A stretch of 64,000 nucleotides of DNA from assembly GCA_902168105.1 (NCBI GenBank), contig CABHOY010000091.1:110969-174968 (forward strand), given 5' to 3'. The position numbers were made by a program, and so were the translations under genes. The notes under the pieces were generated by a model. That model worked only from the letters and a program-made list of their open reading frames with translations. It was not told the DNA's origin and made no database searches. This DNA is from an uncultured Flavihumibacter sp. (GTDB lineage Bacteria > Bacteroidota > Bacteroidia > Chitinophagales > Chitinophagaceae). Shown here one piece after another: positions 34,663 through 43,221 of this stretch. The stretch's first letter is position 1; the number at the start of each line of letters is the position of its first letter.

Positions 34663-37600
34663 ATGAGAAAACCCTTTTCTTTTCCCTCGAAAGCGCGGTA
34701 TGCCGCGTCCATTATGCAGGCAAGTCCTGCCCGGCTTAAACAACTCAGGAAAGTGCCTGGCTGGCGCCGGTCTTCACTCTTTATGCTGTTACTGCTATTC
34801 AGCGCGGCCTTGTTTGCACAAAGCGATGGATTACCCCGCGGTGCTTACCAATTGCCTTACACCCGTTATGAATCAGAGAACGCTACATTGGATGGTGGTG
34901 CAGCATTACAGCAATCACCTCAGTTCATCCAGACTGATATTGCCTCAGAGGCTTCAGACCAGAAGTATGTGAGCCTTAGTAGTAATAATGCAAGTATTGA
35001 ATGGACGTTGTCGCAAGCTGCGCAAGGCGTGACACTTCGTTTTACCATGCCCGATGATAATACCGGTGCAGGAAGAACTGGTGCGCTGGGTGTGTATGTG
35101 AATGGTACCAAGGTGAGGAATATCAATCTCTCCTCCTATTGGGCCTATCAGTATTTCCCGGCGGCCGATCCTGTACAAACTCCTGGTGGCAAAACCTTCA
35201 TGCGTTTTGACGAGGTGCATTTCCGGCTGGACAATCCGCTGAATGCGGGCGATAAACTCAGTATCCGGAAAGACAATGGGGATGCTATTACTTATGGCGT
35301 TGACTTCGTTGAGCTGGAGCCGGTGCCTGCCGCACTTGGTCAACCTGCCAACTATCTTTCTGTGACTGACTATGGTGCGGTAGCGAATGATCAGAATGAC
35401 GACTTCGCCGCCTTCAATGCCTGTATTGCTGCTGCTTCGGCGCAGGGTAAACATGTGTATATTCCGGCAGGCCGTTTTATGTTGAGTGATAAGGTGGCAC
35501 TGAATGTTAGTAATCTGAAGATACAGGGCGCCGGTATCTGGTATACGGAAGTGTTCTTCTCTACCGACAAACAATTCTGGGGCGGTTTTATGGGTCGCGC
35601 CAGCAATGTGGAGATCTCTCATTTTACACTTAGTACTATCAACAATGACCGACTAAAATACGACGAGCCTAATCCGAGGTTGCCGGGTGAAATGTATAAG
35701 ACCTATAAAGGTTTTATGGGTACATATGGTACCGGATCACGTATACATGATATCTGGGTGGAGCACTTTGAGTGCGGTTTCTGGATAGCAGGTTATGATG
35801 CACCGTATCCTATTGATGTTACCAGGGACCTTGTTATTTCAAGATGCCGTATCAGGAACAACTATGCAGATGGTGTTAACTTCTGTCAGGGTACTTCGAA
35901 CTCCGTAGTTGAACAATCCAGCGTAAGAAATAATGGTGATGATGGTTTGGCTGTATGGCCTGCGAATGTAGCTGGTAATAATGAGACCTGTCGCAATAAT
36001 ATTTTCAGGTATAATACGATTGAAAATAACTGGCGGGCGGGAAGTATTGCGCTGTTCGGCGGTACCGGACATGAGATCCATCATAACCTGATCAAAGATG
36101 GTGTGGGTGGTTCTGCTATCCGCTTTACGAACGACTTCCCCGGATTTACATTTGAGTATCCGGGAGATGTGATCAAGGTGTATGAAAACACCATGACGGG
36201 TTGTGGTACCAGTTATGATCTGTGGGACCAGAAAAGAGGTGCTATAGAATTCTACGCTGGTGGTAGTGGCATATTTAACATGCAGTTTGATAACAATACT
36301 ATTCTTCGTTCTCAGCGTGATGGTATACAGATATATGGTAATAATCTGCATCATCTGGTGTTTAATAATACCACTATTGATGGTACAGGATTAGACCCTG
36401 TGGTGCGCGATGTACCATCGGATGTTTATGGCGGTTTTGGCCTGTATGTGCAGGCCGGTTCGCAAACGGCTACGTTTAACAATCTTACTGTCACTAATGC
36501 GGAATCAGGTGCTTACTTAAATCGTAATACGGGCTTTCAGCTGATCATACAGAATATCAATATTCCAGTATCGGGTGTGAGCATCAAACCGGCGAATGAT
36601 ACTACGCTTACAGAAGGACAGATATTGCAGTTATCGGCCGATATCATACCGGTAGATGCTACCAATAAGAACGTGACCTGGAGCAGTTCTAATCCGTCCG
36701 TAGCATCTGTAGATGCGACGGGTAAAGTGACTGCACTGGCGATTGGCGTATCAAATATTACTGTGACTACAGCCAATGGTAATTTTACTGCTGTGAGAAA
36801 GGTGTCCATACTGCCGGGTGTCAATGTACTGGCAACGATAGCGAATGCATCGGAGAATGGTACAGCGGGCAGATTCACTGTTAGTACTTCTTCGCTGTCG
36901 CAAAGTATCAATGTTAAGTATACGGTGGCGGGTACGGCCAGTACGAGCGATTATAGTGCCAGTCCGGCGTTAAGCGGTACCATTACCCTGACACCGGCTC
37001 AACCATCTGCCATTATCAATATAACGCCGGTGAATGATGCTGCGTTTGAAGGTCCGGAGACAGTACGACTGACCTTACAGAAAGATGCTTCTTATAACCT
37101 GGGAGGAGATACGGTAGCGGTGATCACTATTGCGGATAATGACAATCCACCTTGTGTATCGCCGGTGATAGCACAGGTATCGGGAACAGCGCCTGTTATC
37201 GATAATACGATTGATGCAGCCTGGTCGATCGCTCCGGTGAGGAATATCAGCAACGTGATATTGGGAGGTCTACCATCTGATTATGCGGGTAAGTGGAGAG
37301 CGATGTATGACAATACAAATCTTTATTTGCTGGTAGAGGTGAATGATGCTACAAGAATATCTGACTCCGGCGCCAGCTGGTGGGAAGATGATGTGGTGGA
37401 AATATTCATCGATGGTGATAACAGCAAGACTGCTACCTATGACGGGTTGAATGATTTTCAGCTTGGCTTCCGCTGGAATGATAACGTGGTACATACAGGA
37501 GGTAATTCTGCTACGAGGACTACGGGGATTAATTTCAGACAGTATGCTACGGCGACGGGGTATAACCTGGAAGTAGCTATTCCGTGGTCGACTATTGGAA

Positions 37601-38919
37601 CGACAGCATCTGTGGGTAAACCGCTCGGACTGGATGTTCAGATAGATGATGATGATAATAACGGTACGCGCGATGCACAGATCGCATCATTTGCAACTAA
37701 TTCCACGGCGTTCTCCAATCCCTCTGTATTTGGCACGGTTTACCTGACAACCTGCAGTGGCACTCCGAATCAGCCACCGGTGGTAAATGCGGGTACTGAC
37801 CGCACACTGGCGGCCAATACGACTACAGTGACATTACAGGGTACAGGAGCTGATCCTGAAGGTAATGCCGTGACTTACAGCTGGACGAAAGTGAGTGGAC
37901 CGAATGTTACGTTTAGTAGTACTACTATATCGTCTCCGGTAGTATCCGGATTGACGAATGGAAGTACGTATGTGTTCCAACTGACGGTAAGTGATGGTAG
38001 TCTGACAAGCAGTGATCAGGTACAGGTAGTAGTGGGTACTATTACTGATCCTAATCAGCCAGGAACTGTATTAGCACGTCCGGCATCGGGTACTATTACG
38101 GTGAATGGCAGTCTGAGTGAAAGCAGCTGGAACTTGTCGCAAAGCATCAGCAAAGTGACGACAGGATCGCCTAATAATACCGCTACATTTGGTGTGCTGT
38201 GGGATGCGAATAATCTCTACATCGGTGTGAGGGTGTTAGATGGCGCATTACATTCAGATTCTCCTGATGCGTGGGATAATGATGCAGTGGAAATATTCAT
38301 TGATGCGAATAACAATAAGCTGACTGTATTTGATGGCAGAGATAATCAGTTCATCAAACAATACAATAGCAGTTCACTGTTCAGCAAGGTAGGTGTTACG
38401 GGCGTACAACATGCGTATGCTGCTATAACAGGCGGTTATACGGTTGAGATCAGCATTCCGTGGTCACAGCTGAATATCACGCCGGCAGCGGGTGTATCAT
38501 TCGGTTTTGACGCTGGTTATGATGATGATGATAATGGAGGTGCACGTGATGGCCAGGCGGTATGGTTCGGTACCTTGTTCAACTATGAGAATACATCAGG
38601 TTATGGAACGGTGATACTGGCTAATGCATCTGCGGCAGCTACTACCACAGCGGTGAAACACGCGAATTTTGGTATAGAGAAGGAGCCTGAGATCCGTATC
38701 CTGCCTAATCCGGCGACAGACGGGCAGGCGAAGATCATGATATCTAATCATAGCGGTACAGGTAATGTGTTTGTGTATGACCTCAATGGTAAACAGGTGT
38801 ATACAGCAAAAGCACAGGCTGAAGTACGGCTGAATCTTCCGCAGTTACCGAAAGGTGTATATGTGGTTAAATATGTATCGGGAGCGAAAGTGATCACGAA
38901 GAAATTGTTGATACAGTAA
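34663..38919 (+). CDS. Secreted GH87-like alpha-1,3-glucanase with CBM, Big2, Calx-beta, CBM9 and PKD domains and a T9SS tail
   Basis: The 1418-residue protein has a signal peptide after an extended N-terminus. An N-terminal CBM35-like domain covers about 60-220 (ESENATLDGGA). The catalytic right-handed beta-helix (about 225-630) includes NYADGVNF and NNGDDGLAVW; Asp403, Asp426 and Asp427 have the 23/24 spacing of the catalytic aspartates of characterised GH87 alpha-1,3-glucanases. Then follow a Big2 domain (~637-715), a Calx-beta-like domain (~717-827), a CBM9-like domain (~831-1030), PKD (~1036-1130), a second CBM9 (~1140-1325) and a type IX secretion C-terminal domain (ILPNPATDGQA ... KKLLIQ). 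It is exported to the surface or medium. GH87 includes mycodextranase, so the linkage is alpha-1,3 or mixed. Confidence 0.88.
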   Translation: MRKPFSFPSKARYAASIMQASPARLKQLRKVPGWRRSSLFMLLLLFSAALFAQSDGLPRGAYQLPYTRYESENATLDGGAALQQSPQFIQTDIASEASDQKYVSLSSNNASIEWTLSQAAQGVTLRFTMPDDNTGAGRTGALGVYVNGTKVRNINLSSYWAYQYFPAADPVQTPGGKTFMRFDEVHFRLDNPLNAGDKLSIRKDNGDAITYGVDFVELEPVPAALGQPANYLSVTDYGAVANDQNDDFAAFNACIAAASAQGKHVYIPAGRFMLSDKVALNVSNLKIQGAGIWYTEVFFSTDKQFWGGFMGRASNVEISHFTLSTINNDRLKYDEPNPRLPGEMYKTYKGFMGTYGTGSRIHDIWVEHFECGFWIAGYDAPYPIDVTRDLVISRCRIRNNYADGVNFCQGTSNSVVEQSSVRNNGDDGLAVWPANVAGNNETCRNNIFRYNTIENNWRAGSIALFGGTGHEIHHNLIKDGVGGSAIRFTNDFPGFTFEYPGDVIKVYENTMTGCGTSYDLWDQKRGAIEFYAGGSGIFNMQFDNNTILRSQRDGIQIYGNNLHHLVFNNTTIDGTGLDPVVRDVPSDVYGGFGLYVQAGSQTATFNNLTVTNAESGAYLNRNTGFQLIIQNINIPVSGVSIKPANDTTLTEGQILQLSADIIPVDATNKNVTWSSSNPSVASVDATGKVTALAIGVSNITVTTANGNFTAVRKVSILPGVNVLATIANASENGTAGRFTVSTSSLSQSINVKYTVAGTASTSDYSASPALSGTITLTPAQPSAIINITPVNDAAFEGPETVRLTLQKDASYNLGGDTVAVITIADNDNPPCVSPVIAQVSGTAPVIDNTIDAAWSIAPVRNISNVILGGLPSDYAGKWRAMYDNTNLYLLVEVNDATRISDSGASWWEDDVVEIFIDGDNSKTATYDGLNDFQLGFRWNDNVVHTGGNSATRTTGINFRQYATATGYNLEVAIPWSTIGTTASVGKPLGLDVQIDDDDNNGTRDAQIASFATNSTAFSNPSVFGTVYLTTCSGTPNQPPVVNAGTDRTLAANTTTVTLQGTGADPEGNAVTYSWTKVSGPNVTFSSTTISSPVVSGLTNGSTYVFQLTVSDGSLTSSDQVQVVVGTITDPNQPGTVLARPASGTITVNGSLSESSWNLSQSISKVTTGSPNNTATFGVLWDANNLYIGVRVLDGALHSDSPDAWDNDAVEIFIDANNNKLTVFDGRDNQFIKQYNSSSLFSKVGVTGVQHAYAAITGGYTVEISIPWSQLNITPAAGVSFGFDAGYDDDDNGGARDGQAVWFGTLFNYENTSGYGTVILANASAAATTTAVKHANFGIEKEPEIRILPNPATDGQAKIMISNHSGTGNVFVYDLNGKQVYTAKAQAEVRLNLPQLPKGVYVVKYVSGAKVITKKLLIQ

Positions 38920-38942
38920 GATCGTCATTACTAAAAAAGAAG

Positions 38943-38972
38943 AACGCCTGTTCCGTGAGCGGAGCAGGCGTT
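38943..38972 (+). terminator. Terminator after the glucanase gene
   Basis: AACGCCTG (38943-38950) and CAGGCGTT (38965-38972) pair, with an inner TCCG/CGGA extension around TGAG, 24 bases after the stop. An A-run precedes and TTTCT follows, so it could act on both strands. Confidence 0.7.
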
Positions 38973-38991
38973 TCTGTGTATGTATGGAAAC

Positions 38992-39029
38992 GCTTCAGAT
39001 GCCATGACATGTGCCATAGCATCTGAAGC
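38992..39029 (-). terminator. Hairpin downstream of the small membrane-protein operon
   Basis: GCTTCAGATGC (38992-39002) and GCATCTGAAGC (39019-39029) form an 11-bp perfect stem around 16 bases, 53 bases after the minus-strand stop. On the minus strand only GTTTCC follows, so the U-tract is weak. Confidence 0.5.
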
Positions 39030-39082
39030 CCGAGGTTAGCAAAACAGTGAAGGCCGGTATAGGGATAATGACAGACCGCAGT

Positions 39083-39475
39083 TTATCCTTCAACTTTTGG
39101 AAGAGGTGCAAGGGCCAGTGATTTCGCTTTTGCGATCCTTCTGCCCCTGAAGAACAGGTAAAGATTAAAGAACAGCATGATGCCCAGGTAGATACAGAAA
39201 CCACCGATCTTGGCGCTCAGTACTTCCAGCATACTGCGGTTGCTACCGATGCCATATGATATTTCCATGATCCAGAAAGCGAAGCCCAGGTTGAGCAGAT
39301 AGAAGCCAGTCTCGAACAGCTTATTGGTAGCTGTAGCGATATCCGTTTTGCCATGGAAGATATCCAGCATAAACACTTTGCTGTTTTTAAACAGTGTGTG
39401 TGCTACATACCATGTCAGGACTATCACTACAGGCAGATAGATCAGATAAGCAATGAAGTTAAGAGTCGGTTCCAT
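39083..39475 (-). CDS. Small polytopic membrane protein (paralogue A)
   Basis: The 130-residue protein has about three to four hydrophobic helices (NFIAYLIYLPVVIVLTWYVA, GFYLLNLGFAFWIM, IGGFCIYLGIMLFFNLYLFF) and a basic tail. It shares the layout and the motifs KVFMLDIF / YLLNLGFA with its upstream neighbour, so both come from one ancestor. It starts 11 bp after that gene. No family name is known to me. Confidence 0.8.
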   Translation of the reverse strand: MEPTLNFIAYLIYLPVVIVLTWYVAHTLFKNSKVFMLDIFHGKTDIATATNKLFETGFYLLNLGFAFWIMEISYGIGSNRSMLEVLSAKIGGFCIYLGIMLFFNLYLFFRGRRIAKAKSLALAPLPKVEG

Positions 39476-39486
39476 ACAACAGTGTT

Positions 39487-39840
39487 TTAAGGGTGAAAAA
39501 TTGATTTATTACGTTTACTGATGAGATAAATTACAAGCATATTGATGTAGTGCATCACGGCCAGTGTAAGTAGTATCTTACTGGTCATGAATACTACTGA
39601 AAACAACAGTCCTGTCCAGCTGAAGATATCATCCCAGGTGCTGATCATCAGTGCGGCGTATCCCAGGTTTACGAGGTAATAACCGACGAGTAATATGCGA
39701 TTAATAGCATCGGTCAGGGAGACATCGTTGTTGAGCAGATTAAGGATAAAAACCCGTCCGTTACGGAAAAAGACGAAGCCCACGCGCACTGTTATCAGGT
39801 AGGTAATGATGAGATAAATGATGTAAGCGAGTGTGTTCAT
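39487..39840 (-). CDS. Small polytopic membrane protein (paralogue B)
   Basis: Start at the ATG at 39840 (MNTLAYIIYL), giving 117 residues; an earlier start at 39888 would lie inside the promoter. Helices lie at NTLAYIIYLIITYLITVRVG, GYYLVNLGYAALMI and a last one at ILLTLAVMHYINMLVIYLIS. It is the first gene of a two-gene operon with a full Bacteroidota promoter overlapped by a palindrome, and divergent from a LysR gene. Confidence 0.8.
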   Translation of the reverse strand: MNTLAYIIYLIITYLITVRVGFVFFRNGRVFILNLLNNDVSLTDAINRILLVGYYLVNLGYAALMISTWDDIFSWTGLLFSVVFMTSKILLTLAVMHYINMLVIYLISKRNKSIFHP

Positions 39841-39885
39841 ACCGGGTACATTTTTGGTGACTGGCAGAAGGTTGCTTTTGTGATA

Positions 39886-39931
39886 CAAATCTATGTACTT
39901 ATATTCGAACTTTCAAAATATTCTGAAAGTT
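39886..39931 (-). promoter_or_regulatory. Promoter and 24-bp palindrome between the membrane operon and the LysR gene
   Basis: On the minus strand, TTTG (39917-39914) and TAGATTTG (39893-39886) are 20 bp apart, a full match to the Bacteroidota promoter. AACTTTCA-N8-TGAAAGTT (39908-39931) covers the -33 element and is a good candidate for a LysR-type site. Confidence 0.75.
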
Positions 39932-40030
39932 TAAGTTGTGCCAAATAGTTAAGTAGTTGATATTGTGACGGATAATTTTTCCAGGGTTATAGTTCGCTAT
40001 TTTGAATACCTTGGTTGTAAATACAAGGTT

Positions 40031-40927
40031 ATGTTATCGACCCGGCATCTGGTATTTATGGAAGTAGCCCGCGAGAAGAGTTTTTCGAGGGCAAGTGAGG
40101 TATTGTTTATTTCCCAGCCTGCAGTGAGCGGGCATATTAAAAGCCTGGAAGAGCAGTATCAGACGAAACTGTTCGAGCGTAAAGGACTGCATATTGAGCT
40201 GACGGAGGCAGGGCAATTGCTATATAAAAGGCTGTTAACCGTCAAGATGATCCAGCAGGAGACTGAGTTTGATATTTCCGTCATGCAGGACAAATTACAG
40301 GCAAGCGGTGTGCTTAACCTGGGCGCCAGTACGACGGCTGCGTTGTATATTCTTCCACGGGTAATGTCCGCCTTTAACCAGGAATACCCCCGGGTGGAGA
40401 TCTCACTGTTAAATAGAAACAGTGAGATCGTACTCGACGCTCTGCTGAATAAGGAGATCAACATCGGTGTTACGGAAGAAAAGGGCAAACTGAGCAATGT
40501 GACCTATCAGCCCTTTCTCAAAGACCAGATCGTGGCCGTTTGCAGTCATAATAACCCACTCGTGAAGAAGAAGGAATACGCGGTGAAGGATATTCTCAAC
40601 ATGCCAATCGCCATCCGAGAACGTGGTAGCGGTACCCTCGAAGCTATTAAGCAAGGATTAAAGAAAAGTAAGATAGGTCTTGACGATCTCAAGATCAGCG
40701 TTCGTCTGGGTGGAACCGAAGCCTTAAAGAACTTTCTCGTAGAATCCGGTTGTGTCGGCTTTCTCTCTACCAGGTCCATCGTTAAGGAGCTGCAACTAGG
40801 GGAATTAGCCATCCTCAACTTCGAAGGCCTCCGTATTGAACGTAGCTTTTACTTTATACAACGAAAGGGGGAAACCAGTGAGCTGAATAAGCGGTTCATC
40901 AAATTAGCAAAATCTATCTATAACTAA
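40031..40927 (+). CDS. LysR-family transcriptional regulator
   Basis: The 298-residue protein, started at the ATG at 40031 (MLSTRHLVFMEVA), has the LysR winged helix (about 4-62: SFSRASEVLFISQPAVSGHI then KSLEEQYQTKLFER) and an effector domain (STTAALYILPRVMSAFNQEY, LNKEINIGVTEE). A GTG 66 bases upstream is less likely. LysR proteins usually control a divergent gene; here that is the membrane-protein pair, with a palindrome on its promoter. The ligand is unknown. Confidence 0.9.
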   Translation: MLSTRHLVFMEVAREKSFSRASEVLFISQPAVSGHIKSLEEQYQTKLFERKGLHIELTEAGQLLYKRLLTVKMIQQETEFDISVMQDKLQASGVLNLGASTTAALYILPRVMSAFNQEYPRVEISLLNRNSEIVLDALLNKEINIGVTEEKGKLSNVTYQPFLKDQIVAVCSHNNPLVKKKEYAVKDILNMPIAIRERGSGTLEAIKQGLKKSKIGLDDLKISVRLGGTEALKNFLVESGCVGFLSTRSIVKELQLGELAILNFEGLRIERSFYFIQRKGETSELNKRFIKLAKSIYN

Positions 40928-40993
40928 ATCTTATGGATCATAAGATTTCTATATAGCTTTCATTATAGTCTAAGGCATACATTTGTCTTTCAA

Positions 40994-41278
40994 ATGAGTG
41001 CTTTTATGAACATCCTTTTTTATTATGAAGAATTGTATAATACGACTTCTGAAAGATTGAAAGAACTTGCCGGAATCTCTATACAACACAAAAATAACCT
41101 GCTGAAACAGATGAAGGAACATACTCCTTCCTTCCTCACTACCAGTACTGCAGATATAGACGTACTAGCTAAAAAAGTTGTGGCTTCTTTGGGGGCGGTT
41201 TTATGTCCGGAAGCAGCGGCCGAATATGCCGGGGTTAGTAAACTACTGGAACTGGATATGGCTGAAGGGGCTGAATAA
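40994..41278 (+). CDS. Small hypothetical protein, 94 residues
   Basis: Helical and acidic at the C-terminus (VLCPEAAAEYAGVSKLLELD). ATGs at 40994 and 41006 are both possible. No family recognised. Two bp separate it from the convergent next gene. Confidence 0.5.
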   Translation: MSAFMNILFYYEELYNTTSERLKELAGISIQHKNNLLKQMKEHTPSFLTTSTADIDVLAKKVVASLGAVLCPEAAAEYAGVSKLLELDMAEGAE

Positions 41279-41280
41279 CA

Positions 41281-41751
41281 CTACAGCCTCTCCAGCTGTC
41301 TCTTATAGTCATGCTGCAGGTCTTCATGCTGCAATGAAATAGATTTCTCGATCTTTTTCACCTGGGTGATATAGAGTTTGGTCAACGCTACACTCTCTCC
41401 TACCTTTATGCCTGACTTCTTCACTTTTGTGCAGAAATACAGTAGCAGCTCAACTTCGGCTTGTTTAGAGCCGGTGTATTTGATATGTTTATTTACTGCT
41501 CTTAGCACCTTCCTCAGATGCTTCTTGACGAAATAGATGTGCTGCTTCGTTGTTTCGGCAAAGGCCTCGTCCATTTCCTCCTTTACAGCTTCTATATACG
41601 CCTGGAGGTCGTGCGATTCGAATAACAAGTAGTTAAGCAACTCCTTATTCTCCTTCTTGAACTTTGCCAGACGCAGGCATAATTCCACCAGCTGCGCCGG
41701 TGGAACTTCCTGTAATTCCTTCTTTAATTCGCTGACACTGGCGGCTTTCAT
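41281..41751 (-). CDS. Conserved hypothetical helical protein, 156 residues
   Basis: Highly charged and helical throughout (LKKELQEVPPAQLVELCLRL, FVKKHLRKVLRAVNKHIKY, LTKLYITQVKKIEKSI), without a signal peptide or membrane segment. It is 2 bp downstream of the SRPBCC gene, so the two are probably co-transcribed. I have seen similar proteins in Bacteroidota but know no function. Confidence 0.75.
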   Translation of the reverse strand: MKAASVSELKKELQEVPPAQLVELCLRLAKFKKENKELLNYLLFESHDLQAYIEAVKEEMDEAFAETTKQHIYFVKKHLRKVLRAVNKHIKYTGSKQAEVELLLYFCTKVKKSGIKVGESVALTKLYITQVKKIEKSISLQHEDLQHDYKRQLERL

Positions 41752-41753
41752 GG

Positions 41754-42134
41754 CTATTCTGTGTAAAAGTCGATTAAAGCGCCAAAGTAAGAGTCATTCC
41801 AGCCTTCTACGATGTCTTCATAGGCTTCCTCAGGGATGTTGGTATGCTTCAACTCCACGTCCGTGCCTTTTTTATTAGGATGTAAGATGATCGTCACGAT
41901 AGACGCGTCTTCCTGCTCACCGAAATACCATTCCTGAACGATCTTCTTGTCTTCTTCGAAGTCGAGATTCATGCCCACGATGCTTTCGCTCCAGAGAGCG
42001 AATTCGGTACCTGGCTCCGTGGACATTTCGGCGGGTTCGCCAGTCCAGAGCTGGATGGTGGTGGGATTGGTGAGCGCTTTATATAGGTCTTCCGGCGGGG
42101 CCGGGATGATGAAATGCTTTTTGTAATCTTTCAT
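41754..42134 (-). CDS. SRPBCC/START-like domain protein
   Basis: Start at 42134 (MKDYKKHFIIPAPPEDLYKA), 126 residues. The opening IPAPPEDLYKALTNP, the aromatic core (LWTGEPAEM, GTEFALW, QEWYF) and the long C-terminal helix (EEAYEDIVEGWNDSYFGALI) are typical of the AHSA1/polyketide-cyclase-like SRPBCC superfamily, which binds hydrophobic ligands. TAGCTTTG (minus strand, 42160-42153), a full -7 match, lies 18 bp upstream. Confidence 0.85.
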   Translation of the reverse strand: MKDYKKHFIIPAPPEDLYKALTNPTTIQLWTGEPAEMSTEPGTEFALWSESIVGMNLDFEEDKKIVQEWYFGEQEDASIVTIILHPNKKGTDVELKHTNIPEEAYEDIVEGWNDSYFGALIDFYTE

Positions 42135-42152
42135 GGAAGTGTTTGTAGGGGG

Positions 42153-42160
42153 CAAAGCTA
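42153..42160 (-). promoter_or_regulatory. Candidate -7 element for the SRPBCC operon
   Basis: TAGCTTTG on the minus strand matches TAnnTTTG; no TTTG -33 is seen at the right distance. Confidence 0.4.
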
Positions 42161-42488
42161 GGGAAATTATTGGTTTGTTGGGGATGGTATTAGCTATTCT
42201 GATTTGTCAGGAACGTTTTTTTATAATACTCAAGTCTGTCAATCTCATCTCTGTTATCCCTATTAAATCCTTTCTCGTCCCGAAAAACTTCAATACCAAC
42301 CATTATTACGATTAAAAAAGCAGCCCAAGATAAAGCCGATGCTTTAAGTTCCTAGATATGCTCTTAAGAGATACTAATGCAAGACATGCTTATCATAAAT
42401 AATAAAGATCCAGCCTGAAGCTAGACCTTACTAAATCGTCCTTTATAACTTCACATACTTTCGCCGACAAACGCTTTATTTCCCAATT
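42161..42488. other. Gene-free region between the toxin locus and the SRPBCC operon
   Basis: AT-rich, about 330 bp, no supportable ORF, no strong hairpin and no clear terminator for the genes to its right. Confidence 0.5.
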
Positions 42489-42752
42489 CTATTCTGATAA
42501 ATATTCAGGATATCGTTGATAAAATTCTTGCGTCCTTTGTTTAAACCAACCTTCGATCTTTAACGTTTCGATTGCTCTAACAAGCTCCTCGTAGGCTGCC
42601 TTTGAAGATTCATCGTCAAGCAATCTAAATGGTATATTGTGAAGTAGATCTGATAACCAATATAAACGGTTATCCCCCTTCTCATATGCTTGTTCTCTTA
42701 TTTCAATAAGAGTAATAAATAACAAATAAGCTAAAAATTTCTTTTCAAACAT
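42489..42752 (-). CDS. Small hypothetical protein, candidate immunity gene
   Basis: The 87-residue protein is helical and acidic (FLAYLLFITLIEIREQAYEK, SDLLHNIPFRLLDDESSKAA), with no signal peptide. It is the last gene of the Rhs array, where the small genes after each toxin tip are usually immunity genes. The assignment is by position only. Confidence 0.55.
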   Translation of the reverse strand: MFEKKFLAYLLFITLIEIREQAYEKGDNRLYWLSDLLHNIPFRLLDDESSKAAYEELVRAIETLKIEGWFKQRTQEFYQRYPEYLSE

Positions 42753-42796
42753 GTTTATTGTGGTGTTTGTGGGTAGTTCTTTCTCAAGAAACAGCC

Positions 42797-42937
42797 TTAA
42801 CGGCTCACAGTGTTAGCGCCATATTCAGATGACACCAAAACGCCATTTACATATTGTTTGCCTCCCACCTTTTTTCCATTATGATAATAGACCCAAAGTC
42901 CTTGCGGTAATGGCTGATAATACTTAGGAATATTCAT
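42797..42937 (-). CDS. Very short ORF (46 residues) with a MORN-like repeat
   Basis: The ATG at 42937-42935 overlaps the end of the 95-residue gene by 14 bp and opens MNIPKYYQPLPQGLWVYYHN, then GKKVGGKQYVNGVLVSSEYG, to a stop at 42797. GLWVYYHNGKKVGG looks like one MORN/YwqK-type repeat. It could be a remnant of a longer antitoxin-like protein, or of an Rhs tip. Confidence 0.4.
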   Translation of the reverse strand: MNIPKYYQPLPQGLWVYYHNGKKVGGKQYVNGVLVSSEYGANTVSR

Positions 42938-43211
42938 TAGCAACAAGATCCACTACCATACCGACAGCTACACATGTTAATACTTCCTGAGACTTTACAA
43001 TATCGAAGTCTAAAATATTTTTTTCATTCAGCACTTCCTTATACTTTGGATTATATGCTAAATTTCGTTTTAAACCAACTGATAAAATCTTAAAATACAC
43101 ACCAGCAGATTTAATGTACATACCTGCATGTGGGTGCTCATCTTTTTCAAACTCCGCTATCAAAATCACCCTGTTGGTTAGTTCGTAAATTTCGAGAATA
43201 ATAACTTTCAT
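42924..43211 (-). CDS. Small protein, candidate immunity for the orphan Rhs tip
   Basis: Start at 43211 (MKVIILEIYELTNRVILIAE); the longer reading to 43310 overlaps the toxin tip in another frame. The 95-residue protein is a mixed beta/alpha cytosolic-type protein with no signal peptide. It starts 10 bp after the broken orphan tip ends, the classic position for an immunity gene. No family is recognised. Confidence 0.6.
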   Translation of the reverse strand: MKVIILEIYELTNRVILIAEFEKDEHPHAGMYIKSAGVYFKILSVGLKRNLAYNPKYKEVLNEKNILDFDIVKSQEVLTCVAVGMVVDLVANEYS

Positions 43212-43221
43212 GCTGTAGTAA

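Noticed and set aside
34954..36354. Long minus-strand ORFs (222 and 171 residues) opposite the glucanase gene
   Set aside because: They are antisense to a well-supported catalytic domain and show no family features.
38995..39204. 69-residue minus-strand ORF
   Set aside because: It overlaps the membrane-protein gene and the terminator hairpin in another frame.
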